Positions 27,632 through 35,629 of a DNA stretch of 64,000 nucleotides are shown piece by piece. Within the stretch, counting starts at the first letter, position 1; every line of letters begins with the position of its first letter. The notes beneath the pieces are model-generated. The model saw only the letters and a list, made by a program, of their open reading frames with translations. It had not been told where the DNA came from and did not search any database. Origin of the DNA: Anaerosolibacter sp. (GTDB lineage Bacteria; Bacillota; Clostridia; Peptostreptococcales; Thermotaleaceae); NCBI RefSeq assembly GCF_029240175.1, contig NZ_JARBTM010000003.1:62001-126000 (forward strand). Reading direction: 5' to 3'. The position numbers and the translations under genes are program-made.

Positions 27632-28579
27632 TTAATCTTTTCCTCCATACATCCTCTTCTGCACAGCTACCAAGCCAATTAACCCAACGGCTACCCCTAG
27701 CCATAACGTGGAAAATCTCGTAATGATCGTCGTAGCCACAGCGATATCCTTTGGCAGCTTCATCATCATCAAAAGTCCCACGATACTACCTTCAGCTGCG
27801 AACAATCCTCCTGGCATCATGGATACAGCGCCTACGATAGAAGAGAAGGAAACTGTAAAGATAGAAGCCAAAAGAGGAAACTCAATACCCATGGCCTTCA
27901 CCGTAAAATAAATCACGACTCCCTCAAAGAACCAAGAAACAATCCCAATCCCGATGGCAAAGAGCAAAGGCTTCCATTTTAAAATAATATAAGTCTTGTC
28001 ATAGAAGTTTTCTATGGCTGATCCAAAGCGGTTCACCAAGGAAATCTTCTTCAAGATAACTATAACATAATGGACTAGCTTAGGAGATTGTACGAATAGA
28101 ATAAATGCCATCATACCAAGAAGTACAAAAGCCAAAATACCTTTCCCATAATTATAGGACAGTGTACCGATACTGGCCAACAGGAGCATACTGATTCCGT
28201 CCGTCAAACGTTCCCCCATAACGAGAGGAGCCGTACTGCTAATCGGAATATTTGCTTTTTCCTTCAAAAGATAAGATTTCAACAACTCCCCAATCTTCCC
28301 TGGCGTCACCGTCATACACAAGCCACTGATAAAGATGAGGAAGCTATCCTTAGTGGGCACCTTCGCATCAATCAAATGAAGATAATATGACCACTTTACA
28401 TATCGCAGCACATAGTTCATGGGCGCAAGAAGTAGGATAATCGGCAAATACCTATAATTAAAATGACTAAATACCTTTATCAACTTATCTATATCTGAAT
28501 AAATAGATAGTCCTGCAAAAACAACAATACCAACAATCAGAGAAACAAATAGCTTCTTCTTTAGATTACTTAAATCCAA
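27632..28579 (-). CDS. lysylphosphatidylglycerol synthase TM region / AglD-type flippase-like protein
   Basis: The membrane protein of about 315 residues has some eight spans. It matches the UPF0104 / LPG synthase transmembrane family: RYLPIILLLAPMNYVLRYVK near the start, the motif SFLIFISGLCMTVTPGKIGE (the conserved TPGKxGE) near residue 90, and MPGGLFAAEGSIVGLLMM near the C-terminus. There is no soluble synthase domain, so it is the flippase-like half only. Relatives act in moving lipid-linked sugars or aminoacyl lipids. The start is TTG 28579 behind GGGAGGTG. It lies near UbiA-type and GT39-type genes. Confidence 0.82.
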   Translation of the reverse strand: MDLSNLKKKLFVSLIVGIVVFAGLSIYSDIDKLIKVFSHFNYRYLPIILLLAPMNYVLRYVKWSYYLHLIDAKVPTKDSFLIFISGLCMTVTPGKIGELLKSYLLKEKANIPISSTAPLVMGERLTDGISMLLLASIGTLSYNYGKGILAFVLLGMMAFILFVQSPKLVHYVIVILKKISLVNRFGSAIENFYDKTYIILKWKPLLFAIGIGIVSWFFEGVVIYFTVKAMGIEFPLLASIFTVSFSSIVGAVSMMPGGLFAAEGSIVGLLMMMKLPKDIAVATTIITRFSTLWLGVAVGLIGLVAVQKRMYGGKD

Positions 28580-28604
28580 TAAAGCACCTCCCAAATCAAC
28601 ATGC

Positions 28605-28672
28605 GGAACGGATGTATCCGTTCCCTACCCACGATCTATTTCAAATGTAGGGAACGCGGCACTGCCCGTTCC
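28605..28672. repeat. two REP palindromes downstream of the second RAYT gene
   Basis: 28605-28628 (reverse) has GGAACGGATGTATCCGTTCC before CTAC. 28647-28672 (forward) has GTAG GGAACG CGGCACTGCC CGTTCC. Confidence 0.88.
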
Positions 28673-28718
28673 ATCTAACAACGACGAACCCTAAATATTA
28701 CACTGTCCGTTCTGCAAC

Positions 28719-29219
28719 TTAATCATGATAGAAATTACTATAAAACTTATCCAGATGCCACTGCATAGGGTTGTTACGAATATATTCCCTGACATTATCT
28801 AAAGATTCATCTTTTCTGATGATATGATCATAGTAGGACTTTTGCCATTTGAAGTCCATTCCACCATTCATTTTACGAATTTCCCTTGAAACGGATGCCT
28901 TATATGGACCAATGATTCTAGATAGATTCTGCCCCTGTAGGGAACGGATATATCCGTTCCCCATGGTCAGCACAAGGATTCCATGAATATGATTAGGCAT
29001 GACCACAAATTCATCAATTGATATATCTTTAAAATGTTCAGGAATAGACAGCCAATGATTTCGCGCAATAATACCTAGCTTATTTAAATGCATTTCACCA
29101 TCTTCAATCATACCAAATTGATTTTTATAAGATTTGGTACATATGGTGATAAAATAAGCACCGGCTTGAGAATAATCATATCCAGATAATCGATTCAGTT
29201 TACGATTTGGGTATTCCAT
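28719..29219 (-). CDS. REP-associated tyrosine transposase (RAYT), second copy
   Basis: The 166-residue product is related to the RAYT at 3071 (LNRLSGYDYSQAGAYFITIC against LQRLKNYDYNQNGLYFITIC) but clearly diverged. The HUH motif is NHIHGI near residues 77-82 and the probable catalytic Tyr is in QKSYYDHIIR. The end YIRNNPMQWHLDKFY is conserved. Residues about 87-95 (GNGYIRSLQ) come from a complete REP palindrome in the gene. REPs flank it on both sides: two downstream and three upstream. ATG 29219 follows AGAAGGTGATG. The gene is intact, and with its flanking REPs it forms a typical RAYT-REP unit. Confidence 0.9.
   Translation of the reverse strand: MEYPNRKLNRLSGYDYSQAGAYFITICTKSYKNQFGMIEDGEMHLNKLGIIARNHWLSIPEHFKDISIDEFVVMPNHIHGILVLTMGNGYIRSLQGQNLSRIIGPYKASVSREIRKMNGGMDFKWQKSYYDHIIRKDESLDNVREYIRNNPMQWHLDKFYSNFYHD
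28937..28960 (+). repeat. REP palindrome inside the second RAYT reading frame
   Basis: GTAG then GGAACGGATATATCCGTTCC, perfect palindrome, identical to the free copy at 29308-29331. Relative to the gene, its orientation and codon position are the same as the REP inside the first RAYT gene, though its stem is of a different subtype. Confidence 0.92.
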
Positions 29220-29249
29220 AACATCACCTTCTACAAATTTATATCATGC

Positions 29250-29378
29250 GGAACAGGCATGCCTGTTCCCTACAGAACATGTGTATTTTCATGGGATATA
29301 TCTGCATGTAGGGAACGGATATATCCGTTCCGCATGGGTAGGGATTCAAAACGCAGGGAACGCGGCACTGCCCGTTCC
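29250..29378. repeat. three REP palindromes upstream of the second RAYT gene
   Basis: 29250-29273 (reverse, GGAACAGGCATGCCTGTTCC), 29308-29331 (forward, GGAACGGATATATCCGTTCC) and 29353-29378 (forward, head decayed to GCAG, GGAACG CGGCACTGCC CGTTCC). Confidence 0.88.
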
Positions 29379-29386
29379 GAAAGGAT

Positions 29387-30286
29387 CTACAGAAAATACA
29401 ATATTCCTACACAACTAACAACCCACAATAATATATCAATAATCAACGGCTTGTCATTCAGTAATACCAACTCAGGGGTTTCCCCCATATCTTTCGTATG
29501 GGCGATATATTGATATCTAAAAATCCCATAGATCACAAAAGGAATCGTTGCCATCATGTAAATAGAATTGTGGCTATTAAAGGTATATAACGAATATGCC
29601 ATTACAGTAGAAGACGTAACGATATGAAGCATGTCATCAATCAGCTCAGGGGTATACTCCTCTAAAATCTTTCTCGTCGTCTTTTGACCGTTGGCCACCA
29701 GTTTCATTTCACTCTTGCGCTTATGAAGAGCAAGGAACATGGACAAAAGAATCGTACACAGCAGCAACCACGGCGAAATCCTCACATCCACCAATACCGC
29801 CCCAGCCACAGCCCGTAAAACAAATCCAACCGCAATCGTCATCACATCCAAAATAACAATGTGCTTTAAATGAAAGGAATATAGAGTAATGAGCGCAAAA
29901 TATGCAATCCCAAGGTAAGCAAAGATTGTGTTTAATTGAAAGGATACTATTACAGTAGTGACAAAGAGTATAATAAGGAAGAAAACCGCCTGTCTTACAG
30001 AGACCAACCCAGAAGCAATAGGGCGTTTACGCTTCTTAGGATGAGCTCGATCTTTTTCTAGATCGATGATATCATTAATAATATAAACAGAACCTGAAAA
30101 CATACAGAATAATAAAAATCCCAGACCAGTCGTACCAAGCAAACCATAATCAAAAAGGTTATTTGAAAATATCAAACCCGCAAAGACCAATAAATTCTTC
30201 GTCCACTGCTTAGGTCGCATAGTCTTAAGTAATCCACTTATAATTACAAACAAATTTCTCTGTTGAACCAGTGCTTTATTTTCCAT
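29387..30286 (-). CDS. UbiA-type prenyltransferase, decaprenyl-phosphate phosphoribosyltransferase-like
   Basis: The 299-residue membrane protein has eight or nine spans. It opens with KTMRPKQWTKNLLVFAGLIF and carries the first Asp motif NDIIDLEKDRAHPKKRKRPI at about residues 71-90, wording typical of decaprenyl-phosphate phosphoribosyltransferase (Rv3806c type) rather than quinone-synthesis UbiA. A second conserved stretch is ALHKRKSEMKLV. The reaction would join phosphoribose from PRPP to a polyprenyl phosphate, the first step to a lipid-linked pentose donor. No DprE1/DprE2 epimerase genes are in the window. The start is ATG 30286. Confidence 0.85.
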   Translation of the reverse strand: MENKALVQQRNLFVIISGLLKTMRPKQWTKNLLVFAGLIFSNNLFDYGLLGTTGLGFLLFCMFSGSVYIINDIIDLEKDRAHPKKRKRPIASGLVSVRQAVFFLIILFVTTVIVSFQLNTIFAYLGIAYFALITLYSFHLKHIVILDVMTIAVGFVLRAVAGAVLVDVRISPWLLLCTILLSMFLALHKRKSEMKLVANGQKTTRKILEEYTPELIDDMLHIVTSSTVMAYSLYTFNSHNSIYMMATIPFVIYGIFRYQYIAHTKDMGETPELVLLNDKPLIIDILLWVVSCVGILYFL

Positions 30287-30330
30287 AGTAATTAAACTCC
30301 TTCTTAAAATACTGTCGTATATATTGCTGC

Positions 30331-30408
30331 GGAACAGGCATGCCTGTTCCCTACATCAAACTATCAGCCAGTAGCGAGAAGCGAGTAGCCAGTAGAGAAC
30401 AGCGACCA
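30331..30408. repeat. REP palindrome and adjacent heptamer array
   Basis: 30331-30354 is a reverse REP (GGAACAGGCATGCCTGTTCC before CTAC). 30367-30408 is a degenerate array: AGCCAGT AGCGAGA AGCGAGT AGCCAGT. They open the 770-base gap before the S-layer gene; a third repeat of the ACCGCGT type lies at 30609-30637. Confidence 0.8.
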
Positions 30409-30794
30409 TCTCTATCATATCATTTTTCCTTCCTTATATAAACTGGAAATTGGTGAAGGAATACGCTGTAGTAATATAAAAAAGTTTATATTAGCAGCAG
30501 GAATTCAAATTTCACCGTCGAATATAGACATACTGGAAAAATACAGAAAATTATGATCTCATGTGATTCCCCTTATGGGGAGGTCTGCTCTATAGATAGA
30601 CTACCTCAACGGGTACTGGATATCGCGTACCGTGAACCGACCTTACCTGCGTAATCTACATGTAAAGAAATGTAATCTTTCTGTAATGGAATTTTACCTA
30701 GGGATTATGTATAATTAGTTTAGTAAATGGATAACATTCAGATGGATTCAAGTGGTAGCAATGTTACACTTATATTACAATCTCATCCAGTTGG

Positions 30795-30823
30795 TTGACT
30801 AAGGGGGCTAGGATTGGTATAAT
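30795..30823 (+). promoter_or_regulatory. strong sigma-A promoter of the S-layer gene
   Basis: TTGACT (30795-30800) and TATAAT (30818-30823) are separated by exactly 17 bp. Transcription would start near 30830 and give a leader of about 225 bases. A second TATAAT-like box at 30710-30715 has no good -35 partner. Confidence 0.8.
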
Positions 30824-30845
30824 GAATGATGTACGTAAGCGTTGT

Positions 30846-30965
30846 CCTTTGCAAGCAGATTAGCAAAACAAGCTAATAGGTTTGCAAAGGGTAATGAAAA
30901 CCCTTATAAAAAAGTTTATCGGTAGCTTGGAATTCTCTTATACATAGGTGCACCAAACATGTATA
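30846..30965 (+). promoter_or_regulatory. structured 5' leader of the S-layer mRNA
   Basis: Two hairpins lie near the predicted 5' end. The first pairs CCTTTGCAA (30846) with TTGCAAAGG (30882-30890), with an inner TTAGC / GCTAA stem. The second pairs TATACAT (30939) with ATGTATA (30959-30965) and holds GGTGCACC in its loop. Stable 5' structures that lengthen mRNA life are known for S-layer transcripts of other bacteria; that role here is inference. Confidence 0.55.
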
Positions 30966-31056
30966 GGCTAAGGAAGAGCGAAAGATAAAGCATTCATTTT
31001 TACATTGGGGGAAACTCCAGAAAAAACAAACACAAATTAAAAGGAGGAATTTTAGC

Positions 31057-33138
31057 ATGAAGAGAAAGTTATCTCTTTTATTGGCGATCGTAATGATTTT
31101 ATCATTAGTGCCAATGAGCGCATTCGCAGCAAGCAAGACTAGAGTAGACAAAGTGCCATCTGTTGCTGCTGATCATGATTTCCTAGCAGCTGGCAATGAG
31201 CCAACACTGTACATCACAGAGGATAAGGATGCTTTTGATGATGGAACAAATGGTGGAGAAATATTTAGATTAGTGCTTACTAATGCTAAATGGCCAGCAC
31301 AAGCAGATTTAAATGCAGAGTTTACTGATGCTCAATTAGTAACAAGATTGTCAGACTCAACTGTTGAGGTAGTAGTTTATGGTACTGGTGCAACAGACGA
31401 GTATGCTTTCCCATTGGTTGCTGAAGTAACTGATGAAGGTGAAGTGAAAGTTACAGTAGACAACAGAGACAGTATCGTTTCTTCTGGAACTTATACTTTT
31501 GCAGTAGCTGGAAAAGGTAAAACTGTTGCTACAGTTGATAAGTCAAAAACAATTCAATATGGATCAGGTGAAACTGGTGCTAGAATTCTTATCGACGAGG
31601 TAACTGTAGGTGCTGTTGACGAATCATCTAAGGTAGAATTCGTATTACCAGATGGTTTCGAATGGACTACAGGTACAGTTGTAAAAGACTTTAATGGTGC
31701 AACGATTTCTACGTATACAATTGACAAAGAAGAGTTAACAGTTACTTTTAATCCTGGTGCTGCTGGTGTTAGAAGAACAGCTTTCGTTACTCCTGTAATC
31801 AAAGTAACAAAAGATGCTGACCTTGGTGATGTATTAGTTGATATCCATGGTGGCGGAGACGTTGCTGGCGCTAAAGATTTATTAGTTGCTAAGTACAAAG
31901 ACTATGCAGTTACTGTAGAACTTGACAGTGATTTAGAAAAATTCAATGCTGGTGTAGTAGCAAATGATGAAATCGAAGTATTAATCGAAGAAAGCATTGC
32001 TAACTCACTTATTGATGGAAGAATGATCGAATTCGAATTACCTGAGTGGGCACAAATCCAAGATGGTAAGAATGTAACATACAGCATCAATGGTGGTGTT
32101 GAAGCTACAATTGAAACTGGTGATGAAACAGAGAACACAAGTGAATTTGAATTCAAATGGGTAGATCCAGGTACATCTGGAGCAGACGATATCCTTATTA
32201 CATTACCACTTACTTTCGAAGCTGACCAAGCTGGCGATTTAGTGTTAACTGTAAAAGGTGCTGGTATTGAAGAGCAAGAAGTTAAGATTGCTGAAGTAAT
32301 CGCTCCTATTACTGCAGAAGTAAAAGTTGCAGATGTAAAGATTGGTATCCAAGATCAAGATGCACCAGAAATCATCATTACTGAAAACGTAGAAGGTGCT
32401 TTAATCGAAGGTGGAGACCTAGTATTATCATTAAGCAGTACTTTAGGTATGACATTCGAAGATGCTGACTTTGAAGTTATCTCTGGAGATCTTAAATTAG
32501 GCGATTCTAAAGTTAATGATCATTCATTAGTAGTAGAAATCGACAGAGATTCTCATGAAGCTTCTAAGATCAGAGTATACAACATCAAGATGACACTTGA
32601 CAGAACAGTTCCAGAAGGACCATTTGATTTATCAGTTGGTGGAAGCGCATTAGTTGAAAATGCTGACTATAATGATGAAGAGTTCGCTAACAATGTAGCT
32701 AAGTTTAAGTTTGCTAACGTTGTAACTAAAGCAGGTGGTACAGTTGCTACTACTTCTAAGTTTGTAATCGGAAGCACAACTTACAAAGTACTTGTTGGTG
32801 GCGTAGAAGTAGAAAAGACTATGGACGTAGCTGCGTTCATTCAAGATGGTAGAACATTCTTACCAATCAGATTCGTTGCTGAAGCTCTTGGTGTATCTAC
32901 AGATAACATTGTATGGAACAACGAAGCTAGAACAGTAACAATCATGAAGGGTGACAGAGTTGCTCAAATGGTAATCGGTTCTAACGTATTAACTGTAAAT
33001 GGTGTTGCAGTTCCTATGGATACTGCTGCAATGATCAAAGATGGTAGAACAGTTCTTCCAGTAAGATACGTTGCTCAAGCACTAGGCGCAGAAATTCTTT
33101 GGGATGCTGCTACTCAAACAGTAACAGTTAACCAATAA
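31057..33138 (+). CDS. probable major S-layer protein with two C-terminal stalk domains
   Basis: The 693-residue exported protein has a signal peptide (MKRKLSLLLAIVMILSLVPM, cut after AFAA). Residues 27-560 are acidic, beta-rich and repetitive (for example ILIDEVTVGAVDESSKVEF and EVLIEESIANSLIDGRMIEF). Residues about 570-693 hold two copper-amine-oxidase-type stalk domains (VAAFIQDGRTFLPIRFVAEA; AAMIKDGRTVLPVRYVAQAL). A strong promoter, long leader, AAAGGAGG ribosome site, strongly biased codons (GCT, ACA, GTA, AGA) and a strong terminator all point to very high expression. There is no SLH motif, so wall attachment would be by the stalk domains or by self-assembly. Confidence 0.75.
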   Translation: MKRKLSLLLAIVMILSLVPMSAFAASKTRVDKVPSVAADHDFLAAGNEPTLYITEDKDAFDDGTNGGEIFRLVLTNAKWPAQADLNAEFTDAQLVTRLSDSTVEVVVYGTGATDEYAFPLVAEVTDEGEVKVTVDNRDSIVSSGTYTFAVAGKGKTVATVDKSKTIQYGSGETGARILIDEVTVGAVDESSKVEFVLPDGFEWTTGTVVKDFNGATISTYTIDKEELTVTFNPGAAGVRRTAFVTPVIKVTKDADLGDVLVDIHGGGDVAGAKDLLVAKYKDYAVTVELDSDLEKFNAGVVANDEIEVLIEESIANSLIDGRMIEFELPEWAQIQDGKNVTYSINGGVEATIETGDETENTSEFEFKWVDPGTSGADDILITLPLTFEADQAGDLVLTVKGAGIEEQEVKIAEVIAPITAEVKVADVKIGIQDQDAPEIIITENVEGALIEGGDLVLSLSSTLGMTFEDADFEVISGDLKLGDSKVNDHSLVVEIDRDSHEASKIRVYNIKMTLDRTVPEGPFDLSVGGSALVENADYNDEEFANNVAKFKFANVVTKAGGTVATTSKFVIGSTTYKVLVGGVEVEKTMDVAAFIQDGRTFLPIRFVAEALGVSTDNIVWNNEARTVTIMKGDRVAQMVIGSNVLTVNGVAVPMDTAAMIKDGRTVLPVRYVAQALGAEILWDAATQTVTVNQ

Positions 33139-33161
33139 TTCTTAACTCAACAAACAAAAGT

Positions 33162-33185
33162 GGACTCCTTCGGGAGTCCCTTTTT
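33162..33185 (+). terminator. S-layer gene terminator
   Basis: GGACTCC TTCG GGAGTCC with an extra-stable TTCG loop and CTTTTT after it. Confidence 0.93.
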
Positions 33186-33245
33186 ATATCATTAGTCAGA
33201 CATTGTATGAAAAAGTACGTATATAAAAATGAAGGAGGGAAATAT

Positions 33246-33983
33246 ATGATCAAGAATAAAGTAAAATATGTGGCTATGGGAATGGTTATAGGATCAATTG
33301 TAACCATGAGTAGTCAAGGATTTGCAAATACCCCAATAAACCCAGTTACAGCGTTTGTATCAAATCTTATTCAGTTTGATATAAATGGAGAAAAAGCAGA
33401 ATTACCAAGTGATTATGAAGTCTTAATTTATAAAGATCGTACTTATGTTCCTGTTCGTTTTATAAGTGAGCAATTAGGTGCAATCGTAGATTGGAATGAT
33501 GATACAAAAGTTATTAAGATTGAGTCCCAAATAAAAGAAGAGAAACCGACAGGCCATAATTCTGACTCAACCGTAGACGATAATACTCAAGAGGATGAAA
33601 TTAAAAAAGACTATAAAAAGATACCAGTAACTTATAATGACATTGACATGCTGTTGGGGATATCCGCTATCACTGAAACTGATGACGAATGGAAAGTTCA
33701 TATGATATTAGAGAATAAAGGAACCACACCTTTGCAGATCCAACCAGGTGAGACGAAGATTGTGGTGGATGGTAAAGAATACTTTATGAAAGATGTACCG
33801 CTCAACAAATTGGATACCAAATGGTATAGTGACGTAAGGGAAGAAGAGAGACTCGAAGGATATATTAGTCTTCCTAAATTGCATAAAGATCCTCAGAAGC
33901 TGGATTTAAAAGTAACAGTACTTAAGAATGATGGTCGGGATAGAAAGAATGAGGTTGAGTTTAATATCTTACTGGACAAATAA
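33246..33983 (+). CDS. exported stalk-domain protein
   Basis: The 245-residue product has a signal peptide (MIKNKVKYVAMGMVIGSIVT, cut after GFAN). A stalk domain lies at about 40-90: IQFDINGEKAELP, LIYKDRTYVPVRFISEQLGA, IVDWNDDTKVIKIES. A charged linker is followed by a roughly 120-residue beta domain (MLLGISAITETDDEWKVHMI ... YFMKDVPLNKLD) that looks like an extracellular Ig-type fold. ATG 33246 follows GAAGGAGGGA; a frame extension upstream to 33207 has no ribosome site. It lies after the S-layer terminator and 20 bases before the next stalk gene, with which it is likely co-transcribed. Confidence 0.8.
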   Translation: MIKNKVKYVAMGMVIGSIVTMSSQGFANTPINPVTAFVSNLIQFDINGEKAELPSDYEVLIYKDRTYVPVRFISEQLGAIVDWNDDTKVIKIESQIKEEKPTGHNSDSTVDDNTQEDEIKKDYKKIPVTYNDIDMLLGISAITETDDEWKVHMILENKGTTPLQIQPGETKIVVDGKEYFMKDVPLNKLDTKWYSDVREEERLEGYISLPKLHKDPQKLDLKVTVLKNDGRDRKNEVEFNILLDK

Positions 33984-34003
33984 AAAACACGGGAGATGTA
34001 AAA

Positions 34004-35467
34004 ATGAAGCGTAAAAGTAAAAAGCTGATGAGCAGCATCTTAATTACGGCGATGTTGGCAGTAGTACCTACGTTTGTTAGTGCGAATACAAATTCAGAGA
34101 TTGAAATATACATTAATGGAGTCAAACAAACTTATGACACCGTACCTATGATCAAAGCAGACAGGACTTTAGTGCCTATGAGGGGAATTTTCGAAGATTT
34201 AGGTGCGGAGATCACTTGGGATGAAAGTAACCGTACGGTCAAGGCTGTAAAGGAAGATATAGAGATAGAGCTGAAAATAGATTCTCATTTTGCTAAGAAA
34301 AATGGTGAGACGATACAGATGGAGGTACAGCCATTTATCTATGAAAATCGTACGATGATTCCTCTACGCTTCGTTAGCGAGGCATTGGGTGCTGATGTGG
34401 CATGGCAAGGGGATACAAGAACGGTGAATATTGCCACAAAAAAGGCAGATACAAATGCTGAGGCAGGAGATACTATACCTAGTAAGGGAAATGTCATTAC
34501 TTATGATGATGCCATCAAAAGGGCCATTGAGAGGAACTACGAACTAAAAAATAAGGAAGCTGCTTTAGAAAAGGCAGAAATTAAATATGACAATGTGTAT
34601 CTATCACCTGGATTTTATAATCCAACCTTGATTCAAGCGAAAAAAGGCCTAGCTACAAGTCAAGAGTGGGCAGAGAAAGAAGTGACTCTTACAAAAGAAG
34701 CTATTGAATACCAAGTCACCAACACTATGAATGAGATTAATATGCTGAAGAGTGAAGCTGCTCTATTTGATAAAAAAATAGCAAACGGGCAGACTAAGCT
34801 AAAGATAGCTACCTTAAAGGCAGAAACAGGCCTTGAGAGTCAATTTAACTTAGACCTAGAAAAGAAAGCTCTAGAGCAGTTGGAAAAACAAAAGGAAATA
34901 CTTGATAAGACAATAAGTAACAGCTTTATTAAACTGGATCAAATGATAGGACTGCCAGAAAAGGAAAGACCAGCAATAGAAGACAAGATTAGCTACCGAC
35001 CAATGGAGGCCATTGATATAGATCATTTGGCAAGGACTGCATCTTACGAAGATCCATACATCTGGTCGTTGGAAAAACAAATTGAAAGTGCTGAATTGGG
35101 TATAACCCTCTATGAATACAATGTGGGGAACGATCCATATGCTGTGAAGGAAATCGATGTAAAAACAGCTAAGAATAATTTGGCCGAGTCCAAAGAAAAA
35201 CTACAAGAATCTTTAAAAACCAGATATAATCAGGCAAAAAAGTTAGAAGGCAGCTATGATATTCTAGAAATCAATCTTGGGAATGCTGAAAAAAGTCTAG
35301 GAATCCTACGAGTGCAATTTGATCTTGGTATGGCAACAGAGATGCAGTTAAGAAATGTTGAACTTGATATTGAACAATTAAAACATGACATGAAGGATAT
35401 GGCTGAACAGCATCGAAAGTTAGTAAAGATTATTGAAAAACCATATTTAGCACCTGATTATCTATAA
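34004..35467 (+). CDS. stalk-domain protein fused to a TolC-like coiled-coil domain
   Basis: The 487-residue product has a signal peptide (cut after FVSAN) and two stalk domains at about 28-145 (TVPMIKADRTLVPMRGIFED; QPFIYENRTMIPLRFVSEAL). Residues about 165-487 resemble the TolC / outer membrane efflux protein family. They contain VITYDDAIKRAIERNYELKN and two long heptad-rich helical stretches: ALEKAEIKYDNVY, then KLKIATLKAETGLESQFNLD, and in the second half EKSLGILRVQFDLGMATEMQ. TolC makes export tunnels in outer membranes; a monoderm clostridium has none, so here the helices may form a rod or channel through the wall or S-layer. It is co-directional with the preceding stalk gene and ends in a very long terminator. 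Confidence 0.8.
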   Translation: MKRKSKKLMSSILITAMLAVVPTFVSANTNSEIEIYINGVKQTYDTVPMIKADRTLVPMRGIFEDLGAEITWDESNRTVKAVKEDIEIELKIDSHFAKKNGETIQMEVQPFIYENRTMIPLRFVSEALGADVAWQGDTRTVNIATKKADTNAEAGDTIPSKGNVITYDDAIKRAIERNYELKNKEAALEKAEIKYDNVYLSPGFYNPTLIQAKKGLATSQEWAEKEVTLTKEAIEYQVTNTMNEINMLKSEAALFDKKIANGQTKLKIATLKAETGLESQFNLDLEKKALEQLEKQKEILDKTISNSFIKLDQMIGLPEKERPAIEDKISYRPMEAIDIDHLARTASYEDPYIWSLEKQIESAELGITLYEYNVGNDPYAVKEIDVKTAKNNLAESKEKLQESLKTRYNQAKKLEGSYDILEINLGNAEKSLGILRVQFDLGMATEMQLRNVELDIEQLKHDMKDMAEQHRKLVKIIEKPYLAPDYL

Positions 35468-35468
35468 A

Positions 35469-35520
35469 GAAACATAAAAAATCACTATGGAACATCCATC
35501 ATAGTGATTTTTTATGTTTC
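35469..35520 (+). terminator. terminator with perfect 21-bp stem
   Basis: GAAACATAAAAAATCACTAT plus G (35469-35489) pairs fully with 35500-35520. The stop codon lies immediately upstream. The descending arm contains TTTTTT. Confidence 0.9.
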
Positions 35521-35629
35521 CCCTTATAAGTCTTGCTATTTGTTACTATTATATTACATTTGTCGATTTTAGAAGGATTTGGGATAAAGATATAGAAATA
35601 ATTGTTAAGAAAAAAAGGATAGGAGGATT

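Noticed and set aside
30440-30556. A short plus-strand stretch whose translation (KKFILAAGIQISPSNIDILE) looks protein-like, upstream of the S-layer gene.
   Set aside because: There is no start codon with a ribosome site and no family match; a decayed gene end is possible but cannot be supported.
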